64,000 nucleotides of DNA from Halorhodospira halochloris (GCF_002356555.2 NZ_AP017372.2:62001-126000), one strand, 5' to 3'. Shown: positions 53,836 through 63,019, counted from the stretch's first letter. Numbers and translations: made by a program. Notes: generated by a model from the sequence alone, not told the origin.

Positions 53836-54870
53836 TCAACCTCTTAGCCAGCAGGCTACCCGATGACCGATGCGGGGCTGAAATTCCTTGGGTGCAAAGT
53901 ATTCGCACCGACCGATCATTACCTGCGAACAGCGTGGGTGAAAACGACAACCCTCCGGTGGTGAGACGAGACTGGGTGGCTCACCCTTAGGAACGCGACG
54001 TTGGCGGCGGGCATTGGCAGGGTCGGGGTCGGAGAGGGCGGCTAGCAGTGCCCCTGTATACGGGTGAAGAGGGCGCTCGAGCAGACTGTCGACCGGTGCT
54101 TGTTCGATTATCCGTCCAGCGTACATGACCATTGCGCGGTGAGCATAATGGCGCACGGTAGAGAGATCGTGGGTGATATAGAGAAGTGCTATGCCGTGAG
54201 CGAGCTGGACGTGGCGCAAGAGCTCTAAGATCTCTACTCTCACCGATGCGTCCAGCATAGATACCGGCTCGTCGGCAATGATCATCTGCGGACGCAGGAT
54301 AAGTGCGCGAGCTATTACCACGCGCTGTTGCTGACCGCCACTTAGTTGGTGGGGAAACTTGCGCCAGACCTCGTGTGGAGGCTCTAGGCCAACCTCCTTG
54401 AGCGCCTCCTTAATTCGGCGTTGGCGTTCTTCTTTGCCGCTTATGCCGTGGATAATCAGCGGCTCCTCAAGGATGCGGCGAATGTCCATGTAGGGGGGCA
54501 AGGCCCCATAGGGATCTTGCTGAACATAGCCAACCTTGGCGCGATAGGCCTTTAGGGTCTTTCCTTGCAGGTTTGTCAAAGAGCTGCCGGCGAAGCGCAC
54601 ATCACCGCCGGTCGGGCGATGCAGGCCGAGCAGGGTACGGGCAAGCGAACTCTTGCCACAGCCGCTCTCACCAACAATTGTTGCAGCCTCGCCGGAGTCT
54701 AGTGAGAAGCTGACATTATCTACTGCTTGCACCGATCCGATGCGCAGGAATCCCCACTGGCGAAGCTCGAAATGGGTCTGAAGCCTGTCCACAACCAGCA
54801 GCGGCTCTTTTAAGGCAGCCGAGTCTGCGCCGGTTTTGGTAACGGCTAAGTTCGATCCTGTGTTACTCAT
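53836..54870 (-). CDS. Peptide-type ABC transporter ATP-binding protein (DppF/OppF-like)
   Basis: A 344-aa ATPase. Walker A is GESGCGKSSLARTLLG, the Q-loop YVQQDPYGALPPYMD, signature LSGGQQQRVVIARAL, Walker B IIADEPVSMLD. The C-terminal oligopeptide-type extension has EGCRFHPRCSQVMIGRCEYF, a Cys pattern seen in OppD/OppF/DppD/DppF. Partner of the ATPase encoded 2 bp upstream. The D-loop DASVR follows normally. Confidence 0.93.
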   Translation of the reverse strand: MSNTGSNLAVTKTGADSAALKEPLLVVDRLQTHFELRQWGFLRIGSVQAVDNVSFSLDSGEAATIVGESGCGKSSLARTLLGLHRPTGGDVRFAGSSLTNLQGKTLKAYRAKVGYVQQDPYGALPPYMDIRRILEEPLIIHGISGKEERQRRIKEALKEVGLEPPHEVWRKFPHQLSGGQQQRVVIARALILRPQMIIADEPVSMLDASVRVEILELLRHVQLAHGIALLYITHDLSTVRHYAHRAMVMYAGRIIEQAPVDSLLERPLHPYTGALLAALSDPDPANARRQRRVPKGEPPSLVSPPEGCRFHPRCSQVMIGRCEYFAPKEFQPRIGHRVACWLRG

Positions 54871-54872
54871 TA

Positions 54873-55847
54873 CTAACTATCTCCCCGCGAATGCAACCAA
54901 CAGTTGACCCAGTGGCGGGGGCGGAGGTTCGCTGCCGGCGGGTCGGCACTACAGCGCGCAAAACGCTTGGGACAACGATCAGCAAAGCGGCATCCAGAGG
55001 GCGGGTCGATCAGGCTTGGTGGTCGACCGGGAATGGATTTTGGGTGCTCTTTTTGACGTAGATGGGGAACCGACGCCATTAGCATTTGGGAGTAAGGGTG
55101 AGCGGGGCGGGTAAAGAACAGTTCTGCGTCGGCAACTTCGACTATTCGTCCGGCATACATTAAGGCGACGCGGTCGGCGAGTTCGCTGGAAGTGGCGACA
55201 TCGTGGGTTATGAGGATGAAACTTGTGCCGCGCTCGTTTTTGATGCGCTTGAGCACATTCATAATAGACGCCTGAGTCAAGACATCAAGCGCCGAGGTTG
55301 GCTCATCGAGGATGATCAAGTCCGGCTCAGTAACCAAGGCCATGGCAAGAACGGCGCGCTGGCGCATGCCGCCAGAAAGCTCATGGGGGTAGCGCTGCAG
55401 AAAGTCCGGGGCTATCCCAACCTCCTCAAAGGCTTCGGCGGCACGCTGCATGGCGCGGTGTTTGGACCAGCGCCGATGGATACGCAGCGGTTCTGCGACT
55501 TGTTCGCCGACACGGACTACGGGGTTTAGCGCATTCATGGCTGCCTGCATGACTAAGGCCATGCGCGTCCAGCGGATTTGGCGGCGAAATTGCTCCTCAC
55601 TCAGGGCGAGGACATTCTCACCGGCAAGGCGTACTTGTCCACTAGGGGGGTAGGCGTTGCGTGGTAGAGTCCGCAACAAGGCCTTGGCAAGTGAACTCTT
55701 GCCGCAACCAGATTCGCCCAGCACTACTAGGGCCTCATTGCGGCGCAGCTCTAGATTGACGCCGTCAACGGCGAATACCTCGCCATCTTCAGTGCGGTAG
55801 CGCAAACGCAGCTCTTCTATCTCCATTAATGAGCCGCTCGACATCAC
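54873..55847 (-). CDS. Peptide-type ABC transporter ATP-binding protein (DppD/OppD-like)
   Basis: A 324-aa ATPase with Walker A GESGCGKSSLAKALL, signature ELSGGMRQRAVLAMAL, Walker B LIILDEPTSALDV and switch His in FILITHDVATSSELADRV. The C-terminal Cys-containing extension (DPPSGCRFADRCPKRFARC) is present. The annotated start overlaps the upstream permease by 4 bp; an ATG seven codons in (55826) is also possible. Confidence 0.93.
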   Translation of the reverse strand: MMSSGSLMEIEELRLRYRTEDGEVFAVDGVNLELRRNEALVVLGESGCGKSSLAKALLRTLPRNAYPPSGQVRLAGENVLALSEEQFRRQIRWTRMALVMQAAMNALNPVVRVGEQVAEPLRIHRRWSKHRAMQRAAEAFEEVGIAPDFLQRYPHELSGGMRQRAVLAMALVTEPDLIILDEPTSALDVLTQASIMNVLKRIKNERGTSFILITHDVATSSELADRVALMYAGRIVEVADAELFFTRPAHPYSQMLMASVPHLRQKEHPKSIPGRPPSLIDPPSGCRFADRCPKRFARCSADPPAANLRPRHWVNCWLHSRGDS

Positions 55848-57178
55848 AGATTCCTCAGTCGGGGGTTGAAGACGCGATCCAGAGCAAAACCCAGCATAGC
55901 GAAACCGAGTCCGGTAAGCATCAACAGTGCTGCCGGGCTAAGCACCCAGTAATAAAAGCCGTGATAGAGGGCACTCTGGTCCTGAGCATCGTACAAAACC
56001 TTGCCCCAAGTCGGCAGTACAGGGTCGCCGAGGCCCAGCACGGCAAGAGATGCCTCGAGAAAGACGTAGGTCGGTATTAGGGTCACGAAGGTCGGTATCA
56101 ATACCGGCAAGATACGGGGCACCATGTAGCGCATTATTATGCGCATGTTGCTAGCTCCGTAGGAGCGCGCTGCCTCGATGTACGGGGCTTCGCGAATCGG
56201 CAACAGCATAGCGCGGTACATTTTGATGCCGGCGCTGAATATGCCTAAGACGACCACTACCCCGAGCATCAGCCAGATACTGGTGGAGTAAAGTGTGCCG
56301 ATCATTACTAGTACCGGCAGCAGGGGCAGGATGATATTGATCTCAGTAAGGCGCTGAATCGTGGCATCTACCCAGCCGCGGTACCAGACTCCGGTAGCGG
56401 CAATGAGCAGCGTGGTAACGGTGGTTCCTACCGCTGCCAAAAGGCCGAACGCCAAGGCGATGGGGGTTCCCCACAACAGCGCTATACTTAGGTCACGGCG
56501 CTGGTGATCGGTTCCTGCCCAGCCATGAACCTGGCCGTAGACCACTAGCTCAGCATCAAGTTTGGCCTGCTCTTCAAAGTGGACGGTCTCTACGAGTAAG
56601 GTGTACTCACCGCCACGTACTTGAGGCTGTTCGGCATCCGGCGCGGCACTTGTGAACAGACCGATTTGCGGGGCATGGCCGAGACGGTTCTCTAGCGCTT
56701 GGTTCTGCGAGATAGAAATGCGCTCCGAGGCCCCAACCCGACGCGCCTCAATCGGTATCTCATCCCCCTCGGGGGTGATCCAGGCCGTGCGGACGAAGGG
56801 TTGACGCTGCTCATGGTCGCTTTCGAGAAAGAGATTTACCTCGCTGGGGAACTCGCTATACGGGAAGTCGAACTCCAGGCGCTGCTGTTCGATGCGAACA
56901 CCTTCGTAGGCCTCTTCGGCAACTGCCGCATCCGCGCTCTCTGCCTTGATAGTGCGTGGGGCATCACCGCCGAATAGTCGGTCGGCCCACACCGGTCCGG
57001 CATTAACCGGCAAGTCCTGCCACATATCACCGCCGCGCCATAGCTTCTGCGCCTCCGAGTAAGGAATAGAGACAACGGCATAAATGGCGGTCGCTACCAG
57101 CGCGGCGATAATGAGAACGCCGAGCGCAGCTGAGGGGTAGCGCTTGAGACTGCGCAGCCCTTCACGCCAGGGGGTCAT
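55844..57178 (-). CDS. ABC transporter permease (DppC/OppC-like) with large extracytoplasmic insert
   Basis: A 444-aa permease, compared with about 300 aa for the family. After TM1 (AALGVLIIAALVATAIYAVV) comes a soluble region of about 170 residues (about 40-215). It includes LEFDFPYSEFPSEVNLFLES and a beta-rich part ending HFEEQAKLDAELVVYGQVHG. The remaining TMs and the EAA loop (YIEAARSYGASNMRIIMRYMVPRILP) are standard. The insert resembles a periplasmic domain and is paired with an extended partner permease. Confidence 0.88.
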   Translation of the reverse strand: MTPWREGLRSLKRYPSAALGVLIIAALVATAIYAVVSIPYSEAQKLWRGGDMWQDLPVNAGPVWADRLFGGDAPRTIKAESADAAVAEEAYEGVRIEQQRLEFDFPYSEFPSEVNLFLESDHEQRQPFVRTAWITPEGDEIPIEARRVGASERISISQNQALENRLGHAPQIGLFTSAAPDAEQPQVRGGEYTLLVETVHFEEQAKLDAELVVYGQVHGWAGTDHQRRDLSIALLWGTPIALAFGLLAAVGTTVTTLLIAATGVWYRGWVDATIQRLTEINIILPLLPVLVMIGTLYSTSIWLMLGVVVVLGIFSAGIKMYRAMLLPIREAPYIEAARSYGASNMRIIMRYMVPRILPVLIPTFVTLIPTYVFLEASLAVLGLGDPVLPTWGKVLYDAQDQSALYHGFYYWVLSPAALLMLTGLGFAMLGFALDRVFNPRLRNL

Positions 57179-58332
57179 TTTTGCCCTCCTTCTATGCGGA
57201 CCCGGGGGTCAAGAACAGCGTAAAGGAAATCGAGCACGAACACGGTTATAGCGAGCAAGTAGGCAAATATAACTACTGAGCCGATGATGACCGGGGTATC
57301 ACGATGGCCTATGGCCTCGAAGAGCAGAGTACCTAGACCGGGCCAGTTGAAGACCTGCTCGAGGATGATGGCGCCACTCCACAGGCCAATCAGCATGAGC
57401 AGGAAGCTGGTGACGATGGGCGAGAGGGTCGGGCGCAGGATATAACGCTGCTCGATGAGGTTATTCGGTAGCCCTTTAGCTCGTGCCATCTCGACGTAGT
57501 CCTCACTGGAATGGATGAGGAAGAAGGTTCGCCAGGAATATATGGATATAAATATCTGGGCAATGAACATGGCTGCCACGGGGAGGGCCATGTGCTTTAT
57601 TACACTAGCTGCATAAGCCCAGCCTCCCTCCGGAGGTGGGGCTGAAACCATGCCACCAGAAGGGAACAGAGGCACCATGAAGGAGAACAGCAGGACTAGG
57701 AAGATGCCATAGAACCAGGCAGGGGCTGCGGAACTTGGCGCTAAGGCGATAACACTGCGATCGAGTTTGCTCCCGTACCGGCGTGATAGGCTTAGGGCGG
57801 CGAATACGGCGACGAAGAAGACTAGCAGGTTGGCGGTGCCGAACAGTAGTACGGTTGCCGGCAGGCGTTCAAGAATTATCTGTGCCACCTGACGCGAGCC
57901 GGCATCGCTATGCATCTCCTCGGCACGACCGAGGTCAAGGGATAGAGCTTGCAGCAAGTAGTCAACGCTTCTCACCAGGAAAGGCTCGTCGAGGCGCAGG
58001 CGCTCGACTTCCATCTGGATTCGCTCTTCCATGAGCTCCTCGCGGCGCTCCGAGGGGAGATCGTGGAAGGCTGGATCGGCCCGCACCTCTTCAGCGACCT
58101 CGTTTTCGATCTGCGCTAGGCGCAGTTCATCTATTTGACCGCCCATATTGGCGATGAAGATGGTCAGATAGACCCCTATCACCACGGTGAAGAATAGCGC
58201 CACCAACCGTTTCCCAGAGAAAACCGCGAGGCGACGCAGATCCCTGACCAGTTGCCTGGTCCGGTTGCGCCCGGCTGCTTTTGACGGAGGGGATTCAGGT
58301 GAGCTGGTGGCGGGGTTCTCGATTTGGCTCAC
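57175..58332 (-). CDS. ABC transporter permease (DppB/OppB-like), extended
   Basis: A 385-aa permease (family usually 310-340). TM1 (RLVALFFTVVIGVYLTIFIA) is followed by an acidic insert (about 65-130; NEVAEEVRADPAFHDLPSERREELMEERIQMEVERL) outside the membrane. The standard TM domain then has the EAA loop DYVEMARAKGLPNNLIEQRYILRPTLSPI. It overlaps both neighbours by 4 bp. The first 35 residues are a polar cytosolic segment rich in Ser/Pro/Arg. Confidence 0.88.
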   Translation of the reverse strand: MSQIENPATSSPESPPSKAAGRNRTRQLVRDLRRLAVFSGKRLVALFFTVVIGVYLTIFIANMGGQIDELRLAQIENEVAEEVRADPAFHDLPSERREELMEERIQMEVERLRLDEPFLVRSVDYLLQALSLDLGRAEEMHSDAGSRQVAQIILERLPATVLLFGTANLLVFFVAVFAALSLSRRYGSKLDRSVIALAPSSAAPAWFYGIFLVLLFSFMVPLFPSGGMVSAPPPEGGWAYAASVIKHMALPVAAMFIAQIFISIYSWRTFFLIHSSEDYVEMARAKGLPNNLIEQRYILRPTLSPIVTSFLLMLIGLWSGAIILEQVFNWPGLGTLLFEAIGHRDTPVIIGSVVIFAYLLAITVFVLDFLYAVLDPRVRIEGGQK

Positions 58333-60869
58333 GGCTCATCTCCTCCCTCATCGATAGCCTCGTCCGCGCGCTGCGGAACAGTCGCGAAGGCGTGAGCAGC
58401 GAAGGATGGCAAGGCGACATTAGGCGTGATTACCGTTACCTCCAGGCTGTTGGCGCCGGTGCCTAGCTCGGCAAGTTTTTCCGGTTCGATGGTGATTTGC
58501 CAGCGGCCATCTTCCGCCGTTGGTTCGGCTTCGCCATGCAGACGCAGCTCATCATCGCCGTCAAAAAGCATATACCGGGCGCTGTCGATCTCTTGGTTGG
58601 GGTAAGGCTCGCCAGCGTAGGTGACTGATAAATTGATTTCGGCTCCTGCACCCTTTTCGATAACCAGCGGCCCCTGCAGATCGAGTTCTGGGATGCGCGG
58701 ATCAGTAAAGTGCAGCCATTTATCTCCCCGGTCGGGGAAATCCTTATTGCGTCGCAGCACTAAAGTACCCTCGACGGGGCGTACTGAGTGCAGGTAGTAA
58801 GGGCCGTCATCAACCCAGAAGTGTCCCCTTTGCGCGTGCCAATCCTGCAGCGCCTGGTGGCGCTGTTCAACCTCACCTTCGCGCAGCCATTCGTCTATCG
58901 CCTCCGGGTAGGGGTAGCGGCCGGCCTCGGCGGCGGAGCTGAGGTAGCCGCGCAGGATCTCGAGGCTGGGGCCAGAGACTAGGTTTTGCCACTCGACACC
59001 GAGTTGGTCGGCTTTGGTTGAAGAGAAGGCCAGCTCACCGCGACGCTCCGCTTCCATCCCGAGTTGCAAAACGTGCCAGGGTAAAAAGCTTGGGGCACGC
59101 ATTGCGGCAAGGTATTCGGCATCGGGATAGATTTGATCGCTGTATATCTCAACGCTTAGCGGGTCGGTGTCGACAATACGCCAGCCGCGGAAGTGCTCGC
59201 GATAGACCTCAAAGCTCGACAGATGGCTGGGATCGAACAGCGAACTTTCCTCGTCGGCGCGTTCGAAGCGCAGGATCCAAGGCACTACCATATCGGCAAT
59301 GGAAACCTGTGAACCATCGTGCCAATTTCTGTCAAGAAAGCCTTCTGAGTAGCGCAGTTTGGTACGGGCGCGCGCGGTCAGGCCGTCAGGGTGCGCTGTG
59401 CCGACATCGATTATCTCGCCGCTATCTCTGTCCCAGTCAATCCAGGCGTCATCGGGCACCTCTATCTCTTCTGAGGTCTCCAAAGTCACCCAGTCGAGGG
59501 TTTTCTGAATAGGCGTGTCCTCTTCTACTGTTACCTCGGCGCCCTCCAGGCGTTGCGGGTGGTAGAGTCCGGTAAACGGATCGGGCAGGGCTGCCGCATC
59601 ACTCAAGCCGCGTTGGATCATGGTGTCAAAGATCCAATTGCTGCCGGCGAGGAAGTTCCACGGCTCAGTAAGCATGCTCGGGGTGGCCACCATCAAGCGG
59701 CCGCCAACCCGATCACTGAAGCGAATAGTAAATGGCCACAGCGCTGAACCGGCGATGCCCCCTGCCAAATCGGCACCCATCTCAATTTCTGCGGCATGCG
59801 GCGTGACGCTAGTCTGGTCGATTAGCCAGATGCGCGCTGAGTTCTCCATTGCTAGCTCCAGGCCACGCTCGAGCAGCTCATGGCGCTCCTCAAGGCTGGC
59901 GAAGTCGCGCCGTTCCAGCACTTCGGCGATCTCGCTGAGCTCAGCGCCCGGCTCATAGGCTTGCCACAGGGCTGATGGGCGTCCGCGTGGGGTGTAGTAG
60001 AAGCTCAGGTTATCCCCGGCATCGCGGTCGATGACCGGGGAAACCCACGCCCCGGTATAGATGTGCCAGCGCCCAGCGGCGGGGTCCGAGGCGATCCAGA
60101 TGCGGGTCGCTTCATCAGCGGTGCGATACAGCCGTTCTATGCGAAAACCTAGGTCCTCAAGGCGGTTGGCGACATAGTCACCAACCCTTTCGCGATTGTC
60201 TTCGGTGCGAATCAGGACCTTAATTGTTACCGGCGAATCGCCGTCGTACCACTGACCGTCGCGCCTCTCGGCACCGAGCTCTTGCATACGCTCGGTGATA
60301 ATGCGCTCAGCCCGCTCCGGGTCATGGGCGTATTTGCGCTCTAGTTCGCGGGCGGTTTCGGCGAGCAGTGCATAGTCCGGGAACGCCGTATGGATGGGTA
60401 GATAGCGCGGCCGAGCCAGGCCGCCGTAGATCTCCTCGGCGATGTAGCGGCGATCGATAAGCCAGTTCATGGCCTCGCGGATGGCTCTATCATTGAACGG
60501 ATTGAGTGAGCCGTCGTCAAACTCGGCCGGGTTTAATGCCAAATCAGCGGTGTTGCCGTGGGAGAGGTAGTATTCAACGTTCGGAGAGGTTTGGATTTGG
60601 CGAAATATGGTTGAACTGGCTATGCCTTGGGCATAGAGATGGTGAGAACCGCGCTCAATCTGCGCGGCGATGCGGCCCGGGTCAGACTCTACCGTGAAGA
60701 CTATCTCATCCACCAGGCCGCCCCGTCGTTCTGCGGGGTCGCCTGGGGTAGCGGCAAGATCTTGGCGCTGTTCCTGTTGTGCCTGACGCTCGCCCATGTA
60801 TAGGGTGAAGGCGATTGCCGCAGCTATGAGAGTCAGTAAGCTCAGAGGTATCAGGTTGCGCAGCGCCAT
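58329..60869 (-). CDS. ABC transporter substrate-binding protein (family 5), unusually long
   Basis: An 846-aa binding protein, compared with about 500-600 for the family. From the ATG at 60869 (MALRNLIPLS) there is one hydrophobic segment (LIPLSLLTLIAAAIAFTLYM) and no lipobox Cys, so it is probably anchored in the membrane by this helix. The SBP family-5 parts are visible: NPFNDRAIREAMNWLIDRRYIAEEIYGG, DGLTARARTKLRYSEGFLDRNWHDGSQVSIADMV, and a C-terminal YYLHSVRPVEGTLVLRRNKD. A beta-type domain (VIEKGAGAEINLSVTYAGEPY...) is added at the end. A longer start at 60902 is less likely. The family order seems rearranged: the small-solute end precedes the typical N-terminal domain. Confidence 0.8.
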   Translation of the reverse strand: MALRNLIPLSLLTLIAAAIAFTLYMGERQAQQEQRQDLAATPGDPAERRGGLVDEIVFTVESDPGRIAAQIERGSHHLYAQGIASSTIFRQIQTSPNVEYYLSHGNTADLALNPAEFDDGSLNPFNDRAIREAMNWLIDRRYIAEEIYGGLARPRYLPIHTAFPDYALLAETARELERKYAHDPERAERIITERMQELGAERRDGQWYDGDSPVTIKVLIRTEDNRERVGDYVANRLEDLGFRIERLYRTADEATRIWIASDPAAGRWHIYTGAWVSPVIDRDAGDNLSFYYTPRGRPSALWQAYEPGAELSEIAEVLERRDFASLEERHELLERGLELAMENSARIWLIDQTSVTPHAAEIEMGADLAGGIAGSALWPFTIRFSDRVGGRLMVATPSMLTEPWNFLAGSNWIFDTMIQRGLSDAAALPDPFTGLYHPQRLEGAEVTVEEDTPIQKTLDWVTLETSEEIEVPDDAWIDWDRDSGEIIDVGTAHPDGLTARARTKLRYSEGFLDRNWHDGSQVSIADMVVPWILRFERADEESSLFDPSHLSSFEVYREHFRGWRIVDTDPLSVEIYSDQIYPDAEYLAAMRAPSFLPWHVLQLGMEAERRGELAFSSTKADQLGVEWQNLVSGPSLEILRGYLSSAAEAGRYPYPEAIDEWLREGEVEQRHQALQDWHAQRGHFWVDDGPYYLHSVRPVEGTLVLRRNKDFPDRGDKWLHFTDPRIPELDLQGPLVIEKGAGAEINLSVTYAGEPYPNQEIDSARYMLFDGDDELRLHGEAEPTAEDGRWQITIEPEKLAELGTGANSLEVTVITPNVALPSFAAHAFATVPQRADEAIDEGGDEP

Positions 60870-60993
60870 TAGGTTATCGTGACCTTTGATAGGGGTGACC
60901 ATGCCAGCTTGCAGGATGCTGCACTAGTTTATGGGTTGCTGTCCAGTGGCTATATTATACCCGTCGGGGGCAAAACTCCCTGCCAAGTTGGGA

Positions 60994-61887
60994 TTAAAAC
61001 TCTAGGTGGAGCATGGCTCCGTGACCGCTTTCGCTGATCCACGGGACGAGGTGGGCGTTGTCGTCGGCGAAGGGGTTCAAGTCGACTGTAATACGGCCGA
61101 TGCCAAACCCAACCAGTGAGCCAATTACTATATCCGATGTCCAATGGCCGTCGTCGTGGACTCTAGATAGGGCCGTGCTAGCTGCAACGCTGTAGGCTCC
61201 CCAGTAGATGAAGGGGTTGTCGTCATATCTCTCCGCTAGCACTGTCATAACTGCCCAAGTTCCTGAGGCGTGCCCGGAAAAAAAGGAATCGCCACCGCTA
61301 ACACCAAAAGAGTAAGCATCGTCAGGACTGTTGCGTGGCCGTTCGCGCCCGGCTAGATTGCGTGTCGTTTCGGTTATCGCCGAAGTTATGGCAAGGGCCT
61401 GGAATGAAAGGTGGAGGCTTTTGCGTAGGTATTGATCGCTAGCCGCGAAGCTATAGCCATAGCCCAGGACAAAGGCGGTAGCTGCAACCGCAGGCCTGCC
61501 GACTTCATAGATGTAATCAGTAGCCTTGTCACTGCTGCTACCTCTTACATCGTCTTGGACCCAATCGCGAATCTCCTCATCTAATGTGAAGGCGGTAGCG
61601 ATTGCCCCGACAGCTAAGGCGTTGCGAGTTAGGCCCTCGCTATCGGTGCGCCCCAGCTCCCGTAAACCATGCCAGGGTACTCTATAAAAATTTCTTAGAT
61701 ATGATTGGTTGTCAGCATGGCGCGTTTCTTGGCCGCTGCGTTGGCCTGACTCTTGGGCTAGACTGTCGCTATAGTGCAGTGAGTAACTTGCTTCTTGTGG
61801 CTCGGCTGAGGGTGCGCTGAGCGGGAAAATAAGAAGAGCAGCTACTATGGCAAATTTGGTCAATGAGTTAGTATCCTCGCAATGCAT
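60994..61887 (-). CDS. PAP2-superfamily phosphatase
   Basis: A 297-aa exported phosphatase. Signal peptide FAIVAALLIFPLSAPSAEP. The acid-phosphatase motifs are RNLAGRERPRNSPDD (motif 1, with Arg at the usual Lys place), SFFSGHASG (motif 2) and SRVHDDGHWTSDIVIG (motif 3). A hydrophobic region lies at about 130-185. It likely dephosphorylates a lipid or other phosphoester outside the cytoplasm. It is divergent from folB with 45 bp between the starts. Confidence 0.88.
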   Translation of the reverse strand: MHCEDTNSLTKFAIVAALLIFPLSAPSAEPQEASYSLHYSDSLAQESGQRSGQETRHADNQSYLRNFYRVPWHGLRELGRTDSEGLTRNALAVGAIATAFTLDEEIRDWVQDDVRGSSSDKATDYIYEVGRPAVAATAFVLGYGYSFAASDQYLRKSLHLSFQALAITSAITETTRNLAGRERPRNSPDDAYSFGVSGGDSFFSGHASGTWAVMTVLAERYDDNPFIYWGAYSVAASTALSRVHDDGHWTSDIVIGSLVGFGIGRITVDLNPFADDNAHLVPWISESGHGAMLHLEF

Positions 61888-61932
61888 TGTTTGTTTCCTT
61901 CACTCCGTTATATTTATGGTTGAGTGTCTGTA

Positions 61933-62295
61933 ATGGATTTAGTCTTCGTTCGTGGCCTAGAAGTAGAAACTGTTATCGGTATTTTTGAGTGGGAGAGACG
62001 CATATCGCAGAAGGTCTCCCTGGACTTGGAGATGGCTACGGATGTCTCACGTGCAGCGGCATCGGATTCAATTGATGATGCGCTGGATTATAAAGCATTG
62101 GGCAAGAGGATTATTGCTTACGTAGGCGCAAGCGAATTCCTGCTGGTCGAGACCCTGGCAGAGGGTGTAGCCGGTATTGTTCGAGAGGAGTTCAAGGTAA
62201 GTTGGGTGCGCTTGTCGGTGAGCAAGCCTGGGGCACTTAGGGGTGCTAAGGACGTCGGGGTTACTATTGAAAGGGGGCAGCGCCCAGATCATTAA
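61933..62295 (+). CDS. folB: Dihydroneopterin aldolase FolB
   Basis: A 120-aa T-fold enzyme converting dihydroneopterin to 6-hydroxymethyl-dihydropterin. DLVFVRGLEVETVIGIFEWERR has the family start, DDALDYKALGKRI gives Tyr, and LLVETLAEGVAGIVREEF the Glu that binds pterin. A GTG three codons upstream (61924) is in frame; I prefer the ATG. folK follows 45 bp downstream, completing consecutive steps. Confidence 0.95.
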   Translation: MDLVFVRGLEVETVIGIFEWERRISQKVSLDLEMATDVSRAAASDSIDDALDYKALGKRIIAYVGASEFLLVETLAEGVAGIVREEFKVSWVRLSVSKPGALRGAKDVGVTIERGQRPDH

Positions 62296-62340
62296 GTGCC
62301 TTGCCGGTCCACCAAGCCACCATTGCAAAAAGGTTAAGCA

Positions 62341-62841
62341 GTGCCAGACGTATATCTAAGTATTGGAACCAACATTGATCGCGAGCAAAATATTTGCTCG
62401 GCGATGAGTGCGTTGCGCGAACACTGGCCGAGTGTGCTCTTTTCGCCCGTCTATGAGAGTGTTGCGGTGGGGTTTGCTGGCGAGGATTTTTTTAATCTTG
62501 CCGCAGTGTTCACTACCGAAGAGCCCCTCTACTACGTTCTAGATACGTTGCGGGGTATTGAAGATGCGCATGGGCGTGCCCGCAGCGGCCCAAAGTTCGC
62601 AGCTCGAACGTTGGATCTAGATTTGCTCAGTTGGGGCGATGAGATTATCAATACTGAGTCCCTCACTTTGCCGCGCGCAGAGATACTAGAGCACGATTTC
62701 GTCCTCCTCCCGTTAGCGGAAATCGCGCCCGAATCGGTTCATCCGGTAAGTGGTCTAACTTATAGGCAGCTCTGGCAGCAATTTACTGGTGTCCATTCGA
62801 TCCGCCGGGAGGTCTCTATTGGCGATGTGACTCAAGATTGA
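62341..62841 (+). CDS. folK: HPPK pyrophosphokinase FolK
   Basis: A 166-aa 2-amino-4-hydroxy-6-hydroxymethyl-dihydropteridine diphosphokinase. YLSIGTNIDREQNI at the start, YESVAVGFAGEDFFNLAAVF, GPKFAARTLDLDLLSWGD with the Mg-binding D-L-D, and LPRAEILEHDFVLLPLAEIAP are the standard motifs. It starts at GTG with AAGG seven nt upstream. Its stop is 19 bp before palindromic repeat copy 4. Confidence 0.95.
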   Translation: MPDVYLSIGTNIDREQNICSAMSALREHWPSVLFSPVYESVAVGFAGEDFFNLAAVFTTEEPLYYVLDTLRGIEDAHGRARSGPKFAARTLDLDLLSWGDEIINTESLTLPRAEILEHDFVLLPLAEIAPESVHPVSGLTYRQLWQQFTGVHSIRREVSIGDVTQD

Positions 62842-62860
62842 GGCCTATAGCCTGCCTATT

Positions 62861-63010
62861 GGGTACCTCTAAAACTTCGCCGGCGCCACCATCCGCCCCG
62901 GTGTGGAGGTCTTGGCGCCAGGGATGGCGCCATGAAGCCTCCAGGGATGGATTCACGGCGTCCTCCACACCGGGGCGGATGGTGGCGCCGGCGAAGTTTT
63001 AGAGGTTCCC
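62861..63010. repeat. Palindromic repeat element, copy 4
   Basis: The arms 62861-62909 and 62962-63010 are 49-nt inverted repeats with one mismatch. The 52-nt centre (62910-62961) is identical to copy 3 and in the same orientation. The ends are GGGTACCTCTAAAA and the complement of GGGAACCTCTAAAA. TATT flanks both ends exactly (62857-62860 and 63011-63014). Relative to copy 3 it has one fewer A:T pair and a C:G for T:A pair in the arm, both changed on both sides. It lies between the convergent folK and acyltransferase genes, so it could act as a bidirectional terminator. Confidence 0.93.
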
Positions 63011-63019
63011 TATTGGTGA

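Noticed and set aside
3486-63010. CRISPR array
   Set aside because: The repeated units are dispersed singly, are palindromic over more than 100 bp and have no regular spacers or cas genes.
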